Positions 48,301 through 55,195 of a stretch of 64,000 nucleotides of DNA are shown here, in pieces. The position numbers and the translations under genes are program-made. Each line of letters starts with the position of its first letter. Position 1 is the first letter of the stretch. Location of the stretch: assembly GCA_947462335.1 (NCBI GenBank), contig OX381714.1, positions 19,936,618 through 20,000,617 on the forward strand, given 5' to 3'. Below the pieces are notes generated by a model. The model was not told the origin of the DNA. It saw only the letters and a list, made by a program, of their open reading frames with translations, and did not search any database. The stretch is from Harmothoe impar (taxonomy: Eukaryota > Annelida > Polychaeta > Phyllodocida > Polynoidae).

Positions 48301-50229
48301 TAAATCATCAATGCTATTAGCGTAATCTGGTAATAAAATTTATGATAATTATCCAAAGAAGTAATTTTTGTAGATTAATGTCTATAATTATTATAGTCAT
48401 TCTGAGTGGTTGTTCAGTAATTCCTTGGATATAATTCATATGTTTTTGTTATTTCTACAGGATCTCTTATGGCGTGATATCATGGTATATAAAGGCAGAA
48501 TCGAATTGGATGAAGCAGAGATTATTCCAGTTGACGATGGCAAAGGTAGGTCATGCTTATAATATATCGTTGTATACTTCACAAATTCATAAAACCTACC
48601 TAGCTCATGGCACTATGATATGTATGCATACATTTGGATTTCCTTTTCTTCCTCCCTCCCTGTCCATCTCTCGCTAGACTTCAACCTATCTAGGTGTCTC
48701 TGCGTGTTACTGTGTACCTGTGTCTCTCTCTATCTTAAGCTTGCTATGGCTCTCTGTCCCTTATTCTGTCCCTCTCTCTGTTTTTCTCTACCCCTCCCTG
48801 TCCCTCTTGGGTTCTCTGTCTCTCTGTTTCTCCATAAATCTGGCTATCCCCCTCCCCACCCCTTTCTCTCCGTCTGTCGTCCTAACCCAATCCCAACCCA
48901 TCCATGTCATTCTAACCACTCATGTTATTGTGCTGACAGATGCCCAGTTTAACGTGACCGTACGGAACGGCTTCAAGGTATACGACCGCTCCAAGGACAA
49001 GTGGTACCTGCTGTACGGGCGGACGGCGGCCGACAAGGACAGGTGGCTTAAAGCCCTGGAGGAAGAGCGGCAACGCACTGAGCAGGATAAGCAAAATGGT
49101 AGGTCATGATACCTAACCTTCGACTAGACAGCTCTCTCAACAGTTACTGCACAAAATGAACGAGTACATATGTCATATACGTTGACTAGAAGCCATCAAT
49201 ATCGTAAACCATATTGACATTGAATATTATGAAATTTAAGTGTAGAATGATGACATAGCAACGTTGGCGCAGTGTACGATATATATCCAGCTAAATATTG
49301 AGTTTTGGCACAAAAATTCATTCTATTTAACAATAATAGAAGAGGACGAACAGCTAAACATAATTGGGCCTAACAAGTACATGATAAAATCTAACCACTG
49401 AACAACGGCTAGAGGCTCAATTGAGGTGAAGCATGGCTCTTATATTGAGATACAACTTAGTGTCTAACAAGAGTCTAAATATCTGACTGTATTTTGCAGG
49501 CTTCTCGTTGGAGGATTACCGAGACAAGATGCCCCGGTATGCTTCCCGCCAGAGAGCACATCCAGACACAAAGGTTAAAGGTAGGTAACGCTGACAGCTT
49601 CTCAGTCAACCATACACATGGGTATAGTTACTACACTACTTTGTGTGATCTAGGTGCTGAGATCACGAAAATGCGATATAAACGACCTATAATGAAATGG
49701 GGAGGGGGTGGTCGAGCAGTTCATGTCTTTAAGTCATTGTGCTTAAGGTTTGCATAGAAGTTATTGCTTGAAATACAAAATACGGAGACGCCAGACTCAC
49801 AATGAGACCATACGCAAAAGTAGATATATATATATGTTCTCTAGTGGTAGGGTATATATTAGACATCAGCAGCAAGTATATCTCATAGAATATAATGCTA
49901 ATAGTCAATAGCATGCTTTAGATGTCTTTCTATTTAGAAAAAGAGAACTAAGCATTGTTTCTCATCCAAGTTAATTATCTTGTTTTTAATAATTCAGAAA
50001 TGATCTATTTTAAATGTCAACTTAAAATTATCTTGCAGCTGACAAGCTTCCAAAGAGAAAGATGGTCGGCCGCATGCCCTTCCTCTACAAGCAGGAAATG
50101 ATGAAGACGATCCCGTCTCACGTCACGTTACCGCGCGGGGTGTCGAGCCGTGAGGCCCTTCTATACGGCCAGATCTCTGGTAAGAAGAGGGGTTGGAACC
50201 CCTTCTCAAAGGCCAAGACCAAGAGGTGA
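9800..50229 (+). CDS. ARHGEF9-like: Spliced gene: Asef/collybistin-type RhoGEF (SH3-DH-PH)
   Basis: This locus entry covers a Rho-family guanine-nucleotide exchange factor. Joining the exons listed separately gives one open frame with matching phases to a TGA at 50227-50229. In the 826-residue form (start at 26698) the order is: disordered basic/acidic N-terminus (1-307), SH3 (about 318-367), linker (368-407), DH (about 408-593), PH (about 620-730), basic tail to 826. The SH3-before-DH order, the linker and DH motifs ([33 protein letters not shown]) and the PH start ([11 protein letters not shown]) match human ARHGEF4 (Asef), SPATA13 (Asef2) and ARHGEF9 (collybistin). Family members activate Cdc42/Rac1 at membranes, and in Asef the SH3 folds back on DH to inhibit it. 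Those functions are known from vertebrates and inferred here. The three vertebrate paralogues probably share one invertebrate counterpart, so the symbol is a group label. The N-terminus varies with the 5' exon used. Confidence 0.9.
10765..11019. mobile_element. TTAA-type hairpin MITE (family A), copy 1
   Basis: This 255-bp element lies just inside the intron after exon 9800-10699. The ends are inverted: AACCCTTCAGGGGCCGCATAG on the left and CCCTTAAAGGGTTAA on the right. Inside are two imperfect hairpins made from GATGCTTGAATGCAG / CTGCATTCAAGCATC-like arms. Ends reading TTAACCCTTT with TTAA at the border resemble piggyBac-group non-autonomous elements; that class is an inference. Confidence 0.75.
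11020..12729. other. Intronic stretch (form A intron 1)
   Basis: AT-rich with short T and G runs near 11428; no exon seen. Confidence 0.4.
12730..12982. mobile_element. TTAA-type hairpin MITE (family A), copy 2
   Basis: A full-length 253-bp copy in the same intron. It starts TTAACCCCTTATGGGCC and ends with GCACTATGCGGCCCTTAAAG. Two hairpins carry the family core (ATGATGCATGAATGCAGCC and GATGCATTCATGCATCATGA). Confidence 0.75.
13766..13805. repeat. Two adjacent perfect 20-bp palindromes
   Basis: GGCCGTATGTACATACGGCC occurs at 13766-13785 and again at 13786-13805. Each is its own reverse complement, so the pair forms a 40-bp palindrome able to extrude as a cruciform. Confidence 0.95.
14007..14229. 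repeat. Mirrored tandem repeats (hairpin core)
   Basis: Units of about 20 bp (GTGAGGAAGTGGTAGGGGCT and GTGAGGAGCTGGTGTTGAAC variants) run to about 14135. They reappear inverted as CTACCAATTCCTCACCACCA and relatives at 14181-14229, so the two halves can pair. Confidence 0.7.
14230..14418. repeat. 21-bp tandem repeat, about 9 units
   Basis: The unit is TCTTCCCCGACCTCTCCTG plus 2 bases, repeated about nine times with few changes. It produces an artificial Ser/Pro/Thr open frame. A related short cluster lies at about 15128-15210. Confidence 0.85.
15538..16284. other. Intronic stretch, nothing recognised
   Basis: AT-rich, only short chance frames. Confidence 0.4.
16285..16504. mobile_element. 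TTAA-type hairpin MITE (family A), copy 3
   Basis: A diverged 220-bp copy. The left end is AAACCCTTCAAGGGGAACA and the right end is GCACTATAAGGCCCTTACAG. The paired GTCGGCATGATGCAC and CCATGCATCATGACACC hairpin arms are preserved, while the TTAA borders have mutated. Confidence 0.6.
16505..18110. other. Intronic stretch, nothing recognised
   Basis: No exon or clear repeat seen; short open frames have no coding character. Confidence 0.4.
18119..18193. repeat. (TA)n microsatellite
   Basis: About 37 TA units; the Tyr-Ile open frames here are artefacts. Confidence 0.95.
18610..18702. mobile_element. Family A MITE fragment
   Basis: A short piece with only the central hairpin half (GGCCAGCATGATGCATTAATG, CAGCCATGACAAGTAGACTC). 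The ends are missing. It lies in the intron before exon 19799. Confidence 0.5.
19799..19991 (+). CDS. ARHGEF9-like: RhoGEF exon, form A (Arg/Pro/Ser-rich)
   Basis: The exon sits between a good acceptor (TTTCCCTCAG) and a strong donor (CTAG|GTAAGT). It is 193 nt, entering in phase 0 (fits 10699) and leaving in phase 1 (fits 35465). It codes 64 residues with [21 protein letters not shown] and, near the end, [10 protein letters not shown], a repeated RPKSD motif. High G+C and codon bias match the downstream exons of this gene. It does not fit the exon at 26695 (phase clash, early stop), so it belongs to a different transcript from that one. Confidence 0.75.
20626..20868. mobile_element. Long-arm foldback MITE
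   Basis: A 243-bp element with arms of about 100 bp. CACAGAGAAAAG, GTAGAATCAC, ACTGAGGTAACT and CTCTAAAGTGACTCCC on the left recur inverted on the right. It is flanked by the direct repeat AGCTGT (20620-20625 and 20869-20874), a 6-bp target duplication. No coding capacity. Confidence 0.8.
20875..23464. other. Intronic stretch, no exon identified
   Basis: A pyrimidine-rich tract ending in CAG at about 22560 looks like an acceptor, but no coding sequence follows. Nothing else supported. Confidence 0.4.
23465..23714. mobile_element. TTAA-type hairpin MITE (family A), copy 5
   Basis: A complete 250-bp copy bounded by TTAA on both sides (23465-23468 and 23711-23714). The right end reads CACTATGCGGTCCTCAAAGGG. 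Two hairpins are intact: GGTGAGTCTAATCGCCAGGG, and GGCTAGTAACTCACCAGTGC with an extra inner palindrome ATCAATTTCGATAATGAAAT. Confidence 0.75.
23715..26120. other. Intronic/intergenic stretch
   Basis: Two imperfect direct copies of GAACACTGGAGGAAGGGTGT lie at about 25455 and 25512. A C-rich patch at 23740-23870 has acceptor-like CAGs but no frame that joins in phase. Confidence 0.4.
26121..26270. mobile_element. Foldback MITE
   Basis: Inverted ends GTGCTCTACATAGGTA and TACCTATGTGGAGCAC, with ATTCAACTCCTACCAGAAGT / ACTTCTAGAAGGAGTTGA further in. About 150 bp; no clear target duplication. Confidence 0.65.
26695..27196 (+). CDS. ARHGEF9-like: RhoGEF alternative first coding exon (form B)
   Basis: The frame is open to a donor (GAAG|GTGTGT) after 27196, in phase 1, fitting 35465. 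ATG codons at 26698 and 26704 lie in good context (GTGATGGCCATGG), and an in-frame TAG sits just before at 26692-26694, supporting translation start here. The TAG is also a possible acceptor AG after a weak pyrimidine tract, so a non-coding upstream exon may exist. It codes 166 residues: basic [11 protein letters not shown], then Tyr/Ala/Ser repeats ([19 protein letters not shown]) from a 24-bp coding tandem repeat, then [10 protein letters not shown]. No domain recognised. It yields the 826-residue form. Confidence 0.7.
27876..28318. mobile_element. 443-bp inverted-repeat element with 8-bp target duplication
   Basis: Ends are CCCGGGGGGTCCACTCC and GGAGTGGACCCCGGG inverted; subterminal TTACTATGTGCGTAC pairs with GTATGCACATAGTTACTAT. 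Flanked by the perfect 8-bp direct repeat ATATCATT (27868-27875 and 28319-28326). Contains repeated AAAGGGGTACCTTTTT motifs. No transposase frame; hAT- or P-like by duplication length only. Confidence 0.8.
28740..29109. mobile_element. Family A MITE carrying a nested hAT-like insertion
   Basis: The outer element runs from a decayed left end (GAACCATTTGAGGACAACAT) to CCGCCCTTAAAGGATTAA at 29109. It holds a long hairpin, GGCGAGTAGCTCGCC, flanked by GCAGCACC/GTGCTGC arms. Its second hairpin is interrupted by the element at 28907-29057, so family A jumped here first. Confidence 0.7.
28907..29057. mobile_element. Short hAT-like non-autonomous element, nested
   Basis: This 151-bp insert begins CAGGGGCGGATTTAGG and ends CCTGGATCCGCCCCTG, so the ends are inverted repeats. 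It is flanked by a 5-bp direct repeat TGCAT (28902-28906 and 29058-29062). Poly-G/poly-C tracts lie inside each end. CAG...CTG ends are typical of hAT elements, and some hAT groups make 5-bp duplications; the group call is an inference. Confidence 0.7.
29110..30290. other. Intronic stretch with hairpin
   Basis: A CACTGTAAAAAA / TTTTTACAG motif lies near 29658-29690 and TTTTACAGTG at 29759, probably remnants of the element type seen at 31576. Apart from the hairpin at 29951-29990 nothing else is recognised. Confidence 0.4.
29951..29990. repeat. Perfect 16-bp stem-loop
   Basis: CGATCACCATCGCACT pairs exactly with AGTGCGATGGTGATCG across an 8-base loop. Confidence 0.9.
30300..31188 (+). mobile_element. 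Possible polyadenylated retro-copy, 3' end
   Basis: The stretch ends with AATAAAACTATTTCAAACTC followed by A8, like a polyadenylated transcript or LINE 3' end inserted in the intron. Body is T/C-rich with no recognisable protein. No target duplication found; low confidence. Confidence 0.25.
31576..31757. repeat. 22-bp tandem repeat in a CACTGTAAA-type element
   Basis: Four units of GGTGATTCAACGTAAAATGAAC (31576-31663) are followed by GGTGACGGGTCACCGTTAAA, a second GGTGATTCAACGTCATTTTG and an end TTTTTTTTACAGTG. The TTTTACAGTG end matches termini of a common non-autonomous element type in marine animals. The left end is not clear. Confidence 0.6.
31945..32016 (-). mobile_element. tRNA-derived SINE head (fragment)
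   Basis: On the minus strand GGGGAGTAGCTCAGGCGGCA and AGAGCGTTGGACTCGG are a tRNA 5' half with an A box TAGCTCAGGCGG (31998-32009). A B-box-like AGCTCGAGTCTC lies at 31954-31965. The anticodon and T stems do not pair well, so this is a decayed SINE promoter and not a working tRNA gene. Confidence 0.55.
32021..33640. other. Intronic stretch, nothing recognised
   Basis: Short frames only; a PYR-rich block at 33000-33110 has no coding support. Confidence 0.4.
33683..33971 (+). promoter_or_regulatory. Candidate internal promoter region
   Basis: A GC-richer 290-bp block upstream of the short first exon. It has TATTTATAG at 33683-33691 and a perfect CRE/ATF palindrome TGACGTCA at 33741-33748. The start of transcription cannot be placed from sequence. 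The same 8-mer occurs elsewhere in the window, so it is weak evidence alone. Confidence 0.35.
33972..34026 (+). CDS. ARHGEF9-like: Candidate short alternative first exon (form C)
   Basis: ATG at 33972 (A at -3, in-frame TAG at 33966-33968) opens [18 protein letters not shown] and then a strong donor TGG|GTAAGA after 34026. The exon ends in phase 1, exactly what the acceptor at 35465 needs. This would give a protein of about 678 residues: 18 own residues plus the shared part. Vertebrate ARHGEF4/ARHGEF9 also have short alternative N-termini. The exon is too short for coding statistics, and the case rests on start context, donor and phase. Confidence 0.45.
35465..35592 (+). CDS. ARHGEF9-like: RhoGEF first shared exon
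   Basis: Acceptor TTTTCCCCCTGTAG, donor CGG|GTAAGT. Enters in phase 1, leaves in phase 0. Codes [19 protein letters not shown] and then [14 protein letters not shown], a short helical acidic part followed by a basic linker. All three candidate 5' exons can join here. Confidence 0.8.
35593..38531. other. Intron, nothing recognised
   Basis: 2.9 kb of AT-rich DNA without visible exons or clear repeats. Confidence 0.5.
38532..38676 (+). CDS. ARHGEF9-like: RhoGEF exon, basic RS-rich linker
   Basis: Acceptor CCTGTTGCAG, donor CAAG|GTGAGC; phase 0 in, phase 1 out. Codes [15 protein letters not shown], then [20 protein letters not shown], strongly basic with an RSRSAPDLL motif that resembles basophilic-kinase/14-3-3 type sites. 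Its opening ATG could be a further start codon. Confidence 0.85.
38710..38831. mobile_element. Short single-hairpin family A MITE
   Basis: TTAACCCCTTAAG at the left and TCTTCAAAGGGTTAA at the right bound a 122-bp version with one hairpin (GCTGCAGCACTGGAGAGTTAC / GCCAGGGCTGCATTCG). It lies 33 bp past the donor of exon 38532-38676. A further fragment (CGCACAGGGTCGTCATGGTG, TCAATGCAGCCCTGGCTAG) continues to about 38935. Confidence 0.65.
39860..39915 (+). CDS. Possible alternative exon
   Basis: An acceptor CCCCTCTCAG at 39859 opens a frame in phase 1 (fits 38676) coding [19 protein letters not shown], helical and GC-rich. A weak donor GCG|GTGATG leaves phase 0, which fits the SH3 exon at 44945 directly. 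Otherwise the frame runs to a stop after LEDNIP, giving a short truncated protein. Unproven. Confidence 0.25.
42237..42304. repeat. (TA)n microsatellite
   Basis: About 34 TA units in the intron. Confidence 0.95.
42878..42986. mobile_element. Family A MITE fragment
   Basis: A partial, decayed copy about 90 bp upstream of the exon at 43074. Hairpin arms GGCAAGATGGATTAATACAG and ATGCTGCATTCATGCATCAT are visible, followed by AAGAGCTTCAAAGTGTTAGA as a worn right end. Confidence 0.5.
43074..43222 (+). CDS. ARHGEF9-like: RhoGEF exon, acidic Ser-rich linker
   Basis: Acceptor GTCTTGTTGCAG, donor GAG|GTAAGG; phase 1 in, phase 0 out. A second CAG ten bases downstream would shift the frame and is unlikely. 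Codes [20 protein letters not shown] then [15 protein letters not shown], an acidic Ser/Thr-rich stretch just before SH3. The SSDEEDE run looks like a casein-kinase-2 type target. Confidence 0.85.
43229..43464. mobile_element. Family A MITE abutting a splice donor
   Basis: This copy begins within about 7 bp of the donor after exon 43074-43222 and ends CCTGAAAGGGTTAA at 43464. It has the two best-preserved hairpins of the window: GATGCATGAATGCAGCCC paired with CTGCATTCAAGCATC, and GATGCACCAATGCAGACCC paired with GGGCTGCATTGGTGCATC. Confidence 0.7.
43465..44944. other. Intron before the SH3 exon
   Basis: Two direct copies of AATAAGCGCCGGGGTATA-like sequence lie at about 43496 and 43556. No other feature seen. 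Confidence 0.45.
44945..45124 (+). CDS. ARHGEF9-like: RhoGEF SH3 exon
   Basis: 60 codons, phase 0 in and out; acceptor TTCCCCCAG, donor AGG|GTGAGT. Codes a nearly whole SH3: [20 protein letters not shown], the acidic RT loop, DWWWGKL with the binding tryptophan, GWFPATFVR with the 3-10 helix. In Asef this domain contacts DH to hold the protein inactive until APC binds; in collybistin it also inhibits. Residues 308-367 of the 826-residue form. Confidence 0.97.
45643..45834 (+). CDS. ARHGEF9-like: RhoGEF exon, SH3-DH linker and DH start
   Basis: 64 codons, phase 0 both sides; acceptor GTCGTCTGCAG, donor GAG|GTGAGA. The linker ([20 protein letters not shown]) leads into DH helix 1 ([20 protein letters not shown], conserved region CR1), which contacts the GTPase switch I. 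Confidence 0.97.
46251..46430 (+). CDS. ARHGEF9-like: RhoGEF DH exon 2
   Basis: 60 codons, phase 0 both sides; acceptor CACCCTCAG, donor CAT|GTGAGT. Codes [13 protein letters not shown], then [20 protein letters not shown], the family's conserved [12 protein letters not shown] region, then [11 protein letters not shown]. Confidence 0.97.
46833..46937 (+). CDS. ARHGEF9-like: RhoGEF DH exon 3
   Basis: 35 codons, phase 0 both sides; acceptor CCCTGTTTCAG, donor GAG|GTAAGC. Codes [18 protein letters not shown] and KKYQHFFE, matching the IYSEYCNNH and YQHFFE stretches of collybistin. Confidence 0.97.
47313..47570 (+). CDS. ARHGEF9-like: RhoGEF DH exon 4 (catalytic CR3) and DH-PH linker
   Basis: 86 codons, phase 0 both sides; acceptor CCCATTGCAG, donor GAG|GTGGGT. 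Contains [20 protein letters not shown], the CR3 helix that docks Rho GTPases, then [20 protein letters not shown] and the helical linker [13 protein letters not shown] to PH. All family-typical residues are present, so exchange activity is expected. Confidence 0.97.
47605..47760. mobile_element. Degenerate family A MITE fragment
   Basis: Located in the DH/PH intron. It is recognisable from GGGCCTCGCATTGTGCTTCA, AAGCACCATGCCCATC and GATACACTCCCGAAAGGTCA in the family order. The hairpins are mostly lost. Confidence 0.4.
48089..48217 (+). CDS. ARHGEF9-like: RhoGEF PH exon 1
   Basis: 43 codons, phase 0 both sides; acceptor CTCACGCAG, donor AAG|GTGAGT. Codes [14 protein letters not shown] (PH strand 1) and [16 protein letters not shown] (strands 3-4). 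Confidence 0.97.
48461..48545 (+). CDS. ARHGEF9-like: RhoGEF PH exon 2
   Basis: 85 nt, phase 0 in, phase 1 out; acceptor TATTTCTACAG, donor AAAG|GTAGGT. Codes [20 protein letters not shown], like DLLRRDMLYYKGRLDMDE of collybistin. Confidence 0.96.
48940..49098 (+). CDS. ARHGEF9-like: RhoGEF PH exon 3
   Basis: 159 nt, phase 1 in and out; acceptor GTGCTGACAG, donor AATG|GTAGGT. Codes [13 protein letters not shown] and the closing PH helix [20 protein letters not shown] with its invariant Trp. Confidence 0.96.
49500..49580 (+). CDS. ARHGEF9-like: RhoGEF C-terminal exon
   Basis: 81 nt, phase 1 in and out; acceptor TATTTTGCAG, donor AAAG|GTAGGT. Codes [20 protein letters not shown], a basic tail past PH. 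Confidence 0.93.
50039..50229 (+). CDS. ARHGEF9-like: RhoGEF terminal exon
   Basis: 191 nt entering in phase 1 (acceptor TTATCTTGCAG) and ending in TGA at 50227-50229. Codes [20 protein letters not shown] and ends [12 protein letters not shown], recalling the basic LTPFKK end of vertebrate collybistin/Asef. Confidence 0.95.
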
Positions 50230-53200
50230 TGACCACCACCCAGAGCCAAGGGCTGGCATGTACATAAACTGACACTAATATCAACCAGCCTGGATGTATT
50301 AATATCATTATTACGTGTAATTATCCTAATCGCCTATTTATTGTGGCCTGCCGTGCAGTGCTCTGGAATAGTACACCGATCGGTTCAGTGGATTTTTTGT
50401 AATCCAACTTTGCATTTCAACGGAGAAGGCCATAAGGGAGTCATACTTCCCCATTGACCGTTAATTTCTTGATAGAATCACCTACCAGCACAGTTGATCT
50501 CAAGCGACCTCGGCAATATGCCTCTTTGGAGTATGCATCTGTCTTGGAGGGAGGTGCCAATTACAGGATATACTAAGGTTCAGGAGAGCAGCTGGACTAC
50601 AACCATTCATTCTAAAAGGTTCTTTACATTGGATTCACAGTATCTAAGGGGAGTACTCTGCACAGGATTAAGGTCTACATCTGCAGCTGTTACATCTTCA
50701 ACATGAGTTCTCCACCAGAGTTAGGAGTTGTATTGGAAAAGGAGATTATGTATACACCATAACTATCTATATGGTTAATGTACAAGTTAACATCTGCCGA
50801 AAGGCTTTACAGACTGGACTTTCTAGCCTTCTGCTGGAAGCTGTGATGTGACCTAAGCTAAAGGAAATTATCTGAGTCTCCGATGTCCTATATTGATAGC
50901 GGTATAGCCTACCTAGATGTGGCTATGTCCATACCTCATAGGGCGCACCAAGATACTTATCACATAGTTGTCAGGTTGTGATGAGGACAGTTTACCCAAG
51001 AAATACATGTTTGGCCTCTGAGCCCCAGCCTGATGAGACTGCAGGCTCTGACCGATAAAGGAGTCAAATTCAGTATTTCCTGATGTCCACAGAGGTGATA
51101 GAGTGAACACTTGAACAGGTGAGATGACAGATGGCCACATGTGCAGTAGTAATATAGATGATCTCCACAAGGGAATTTCACATTGGTCTTTAACACCCTG
51201 GTCAAATCAACAACTTTTCTATCCCCATGAGATTAGATTATAGTCCTACTTCAGGCCTCCTCTGTCATAACTTAAAGGTTGATACTTAACATAAAATATG
51301 TTGGGAGTAAGCCAGACTACAATAATTCAATAGCTCGGTGTCTAGAAGGAGGAGATATATTGTACTTCTTCTTCATTGGTAATACGGCATTCAATTCACC
51401 GTACTAGAATCTGCTGTTCTAAATACTATGTCTGGCAGAATAGTTACTTGATTGATAACATTATGGTGATGTGCAGTTCTATAATACCCTACACTCTGAA
51501 TCTGAACTTGTAAATGCCTTAAAACCGGACCAATATCGTTGTTGAAGCTACGTTATAATGAATAACAAGTGGAACAGTACATTTATCTTTGTTATATCCT
51601 TCTCTAACAATGCGTAATGTGTAGGTTTATTGTTTCCCATAGTTGAGATACATATGTCACATCCTCACAGTGAAATGGTGGAGACCCACATATTGTTGAA
51701 CTACACAAAGTTAATGTTTACAAATGCACAAAAAAGGATTATAATACTTGACTCCTTAAGTTTGTTACTGGATGTTTCTGGCAGAAGGCTGGTATATTAC
51801 ATAGAATATATTGGGTTTGTTTCATGTATAAAAGTGATTTTCCGTATACATGTAGTGTACATCATCCTATTGCACCTATGGATTTTAAAAGTACACCCAC
51901 TAGACTTACCAACGTTTTCTCGATGCATTTCTCCTATTGGATTACCATTTTATGATGTTCAGAACCCTATTCATTGCTTACTCCACACATTTCGATTTCA
52001 CCCACACTAGTGGGCGGTTCTTAATGGGATATCTTTCTTTTATGGTTAAAATTTAGATCTGCCTGTTTAGGTTCACTTTACAGACAGGACTAATTATTTC
52101 ATGATGAAATAAAATGTCCATCTTTGATAAACCATCATTAATGAGATACAATTGATGTTGTGATACATTCTCTTGAATTAAAAGGGTGATATTAAAACAA
52201 GAAAACAGATTAGGAATACACTTATTGTTAGTCATCAGGGTTTCACCATAAAGTATTAAACACGATTCACACTAGAGGGCGCCACATCCACCAACCTCAC
52301 ACTTGATCAACGCCTCGCAGTGTGCAACTCGTATTTATTATCCTGCCACTAACCAAGCCTTTTTGAATATTAACACATCTTTCCCTGAAGGAAGTTCTTA
52401 TCTTAAAACTTGAAAGAAAACAGTATGATAAAGCCAGTCCAAGTGAAGGATAATGCATTCTGAATTGTGAGTGACGTCCATGGTGATAATAATGGTTAAA
52501 TGAGTTTTAGCCATTTTTGGTGTTTTTTTAAATTCCACTTTTGATATTTGTCTCTGTTTAATGTATAATACATAAATAGTTATGGTAATTAAATGTTTCG
52601 ATATACGTGTACAATATCAAATGACCTTCATAGATCTTGCCAAAGACACACTTCCAACATAAGTGTTACTCTCCACTGTCATGATATAGCAGTAATGTGG
52701 CATGATATATCAGTCATGTGGCATGATATATCAGTCATGTGTTTTTCTGACATCCAATAATGCCACAGGAAACACACCCAGCACTATTTCAAGATGCTCT
52801 CCAATCTCAAAATGAGGTTTATAGCTATGTCAATTTATACATTGGTGAAAGAAAACCCGACTTTCCACTAGTGTCAACACATTAGTAGACCACATTTTAT
52901 TGTCAACACTGGTGTCACTCTTCATGAAGTATGAGTAAAAATACTGTAGTCAATATTCATATAGCTAGTAAGCTACATAATATTATGTCCACATCATGAT
53001 AATGAGATGTCGTCGTGGATGACCAACAATAATATCCAAGCCCCTGTAGCATGGAATGTACATGTACATATTTGCGGGTTTTCCTTGGGGGCATTTCCCT
53101 TTCTTTTGGCTGGCTCCAAAAATTGGTGTCCATATATAATAATATATGATTATAATAATATAGGGGCCCAAGCATAAACTGCTGGGGAGCTGTGTATATA

Positions 53201-54963
53201 AGTCCCCTATAAATGATAGGAGTCGGAGGTTGACGGGTGCTATGTACGACTATGATCATTTTCGACACATGTGGTGACCGAGACACATTGTAGGATGCGC
53301 AAAGTGCTCCAGTGTATTCACCATTTTGACTCATATTAAGGATATGCAGGTGAAGCATACTCAGTGTAACTATACATATTATGTATACATGTTCTCATAG
53401 AGCCCAGTTGTGAAGAGGACGGGACGGAGTCACATTGTCAAGTCCCATCTTCATTTTTTGTCACCTTTTACCCATCTTTTCTCATCATGGTCAATGTTGA
53501 ATATAGTCCCTTTACTGACAAATTATATACCATAGATCATCTTTTTGGTGAATAATTGATTATAATTATTATATGACCTCCTTGTAAGGCTGCTCCGTTG
53601 GTTTTTAGCTGTTGTTTGGTATTGTGAAAGCTAGTGAGAGAATACCAATGTACTCGGTGGTGTACTATAGGCTTAGTCAGCTGTCCATATATGCGCCTTT
53701 ATTTGTTGAAAAGATACTGTATCATATCATGAACGACGCCTAGTCTATTATTAACTGTACATATTATATATATCCAACAATATACGATATACAACAACGA
53801 TATGTGTCTATAATGTGACATTGAATTAAACGCGTCCAATTGCTGAAAAAAAGTTACTCCTTGATTTGGTTTATACCCAAGCACATTACATTTCATCTTC
53901 ATTTCACATCATATATAACGAGCGAAATACTTTTTCTTTTTTCTTTTTGAGCATTCTGGGATTCTGGGTAAACTACAGCCCTGGGAATGGGGGAGAGGGA
54001 TGTATTAGTTAATGAGTTTCTCAATAGTCTCGGCTGGTATTTGCCAAAAACTATGAGTCACATAATCTCTCTGAACTAAGGCTTATTTCACAAGGGAGAC
54101 CTGGACCTCATTTTACGAGGCACCGCCAAATGGAAAACTGTCTGAAATCAAAACGAGTGAAATAATCCTCAGTTCTGAGAGATAAGAATACTCACCTGCA
54201 TTTAATTCTGAATAAATTCTGCTAAATGTTGTATTTACGCTGAGATTGAACTAAAATTGAACTTCACTTTTTAAACCTGCAAACCTGCTACTCACATAGA
54301 TTTACTTAAAGGCATAGGTCTACATACACTCAAAAAATAAAGTCGTCTGCAGACTATTCTATGTGACAAGGTAGCGGATGTCCTAACTATAGTTGTCAGA
54401 TAAAGCACCTACTTGGCCTCTGCCAGCCCAAAGCCTGACGTATGCCAGCCCTAGACTGGTCAACCAGGGCCTGATTCAGGATTCCCCCTGTAGGTGGTGT
54501 TAGTATAGAATGCATTATGTATAAAGTGAGGGAATGAGTTGCATAATTTCTATGTTAATCTTAATCATGATTATGGAAATACACATGCATGCTTTGGTGA
54601 ATCGCGAGAATTACCTATTGGGGATGCTAGAAAAGGTAAAAGATTGAAAGTTTTGATATAATTAAGACAAAACAAATATGTGTAGGGCATAGACACCTCT
54701 TTTGTGTTTATTTCAATAGTACAATAGCTGCAAGGAAACTCTCATTGGTATGACACCCACATATATGTGTCAACAGTCTGTTACGGAGGACTAGAAATAC
54801 TCTCATGCAGACTTTGAGGACATGGCAGGGATTCCCCTAACATACATGCCTCTATGAATTAGCTATTACAAACCTGAGAATTGGAGACATGAACAGTAAT
54901 TATGCCTAGGCTCAGAACTCAATTAGCTCCATCTGCAGTGAAGTAGAGGTTATAGTGCACAAG
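50230..54963. other. RhoGEF 3' UTR and intergenic DNA
   Basis: The 3' UTR end is not certain; an AATAAA at 52108-52113 is one candidate signal. A 126-codon frame at 51630-52010 has no coding character. Three copies of ATGTGGCATGATATATCAGT-like 22-bp units lie at about 52680-52741. Nothing else recognised. Confidence 0.45.
52680..52741. repeat. 22-bp tandem repeat, 3 units
   Basis: Unit CATGATATATCAGTCATGTG plus two bases, the first unit diverged. Confidence 0.8.
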
Positions 54964-55195
54964 TTAATCCTTGAAGGGCTGCATTGTGCTTTAAGGTGCT
55001 ATGCTCTATGTGATCATAATACATGAATTCAGCCTTGGTAAGTATACTCACCTAACTGTTAATACATTTCCAAAGGGTCGGCGTGATGTATGAATGCAGT
55101 CTTGGTGAAGAGACTCTCCAGGTTTACATTCATGCATCATGCTGACAAAATGATTAAAGCATATTTAAAGTAGTTTGCAGCCAATAAAAGGTTAA
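54964..55195. mobile_element. TTAA-type hairpin MITE (family A)
   Basis: A complete 232-bp copy between the two genes, starting TTAATCCTTGAAGGGC and ending AATAAAAGGTTAA. The inner GATGTATGAATGCAGTC / TACATTCATGCATCATGC hairpin survives. Confidence 0.65.

Noticed and set aside
51630..52010. 126-codon open frame after the RhoGEF stop
   Set aside because: Composition is AT-rich and Ile/Leu/His-rich like random DNA; no family match and it sits in the likely 3' UTR.
52957..53358. 133-codon minus-strand open frame
   Set aside because: No recognisable domain, AT-rich composition, no splice or promoter support.
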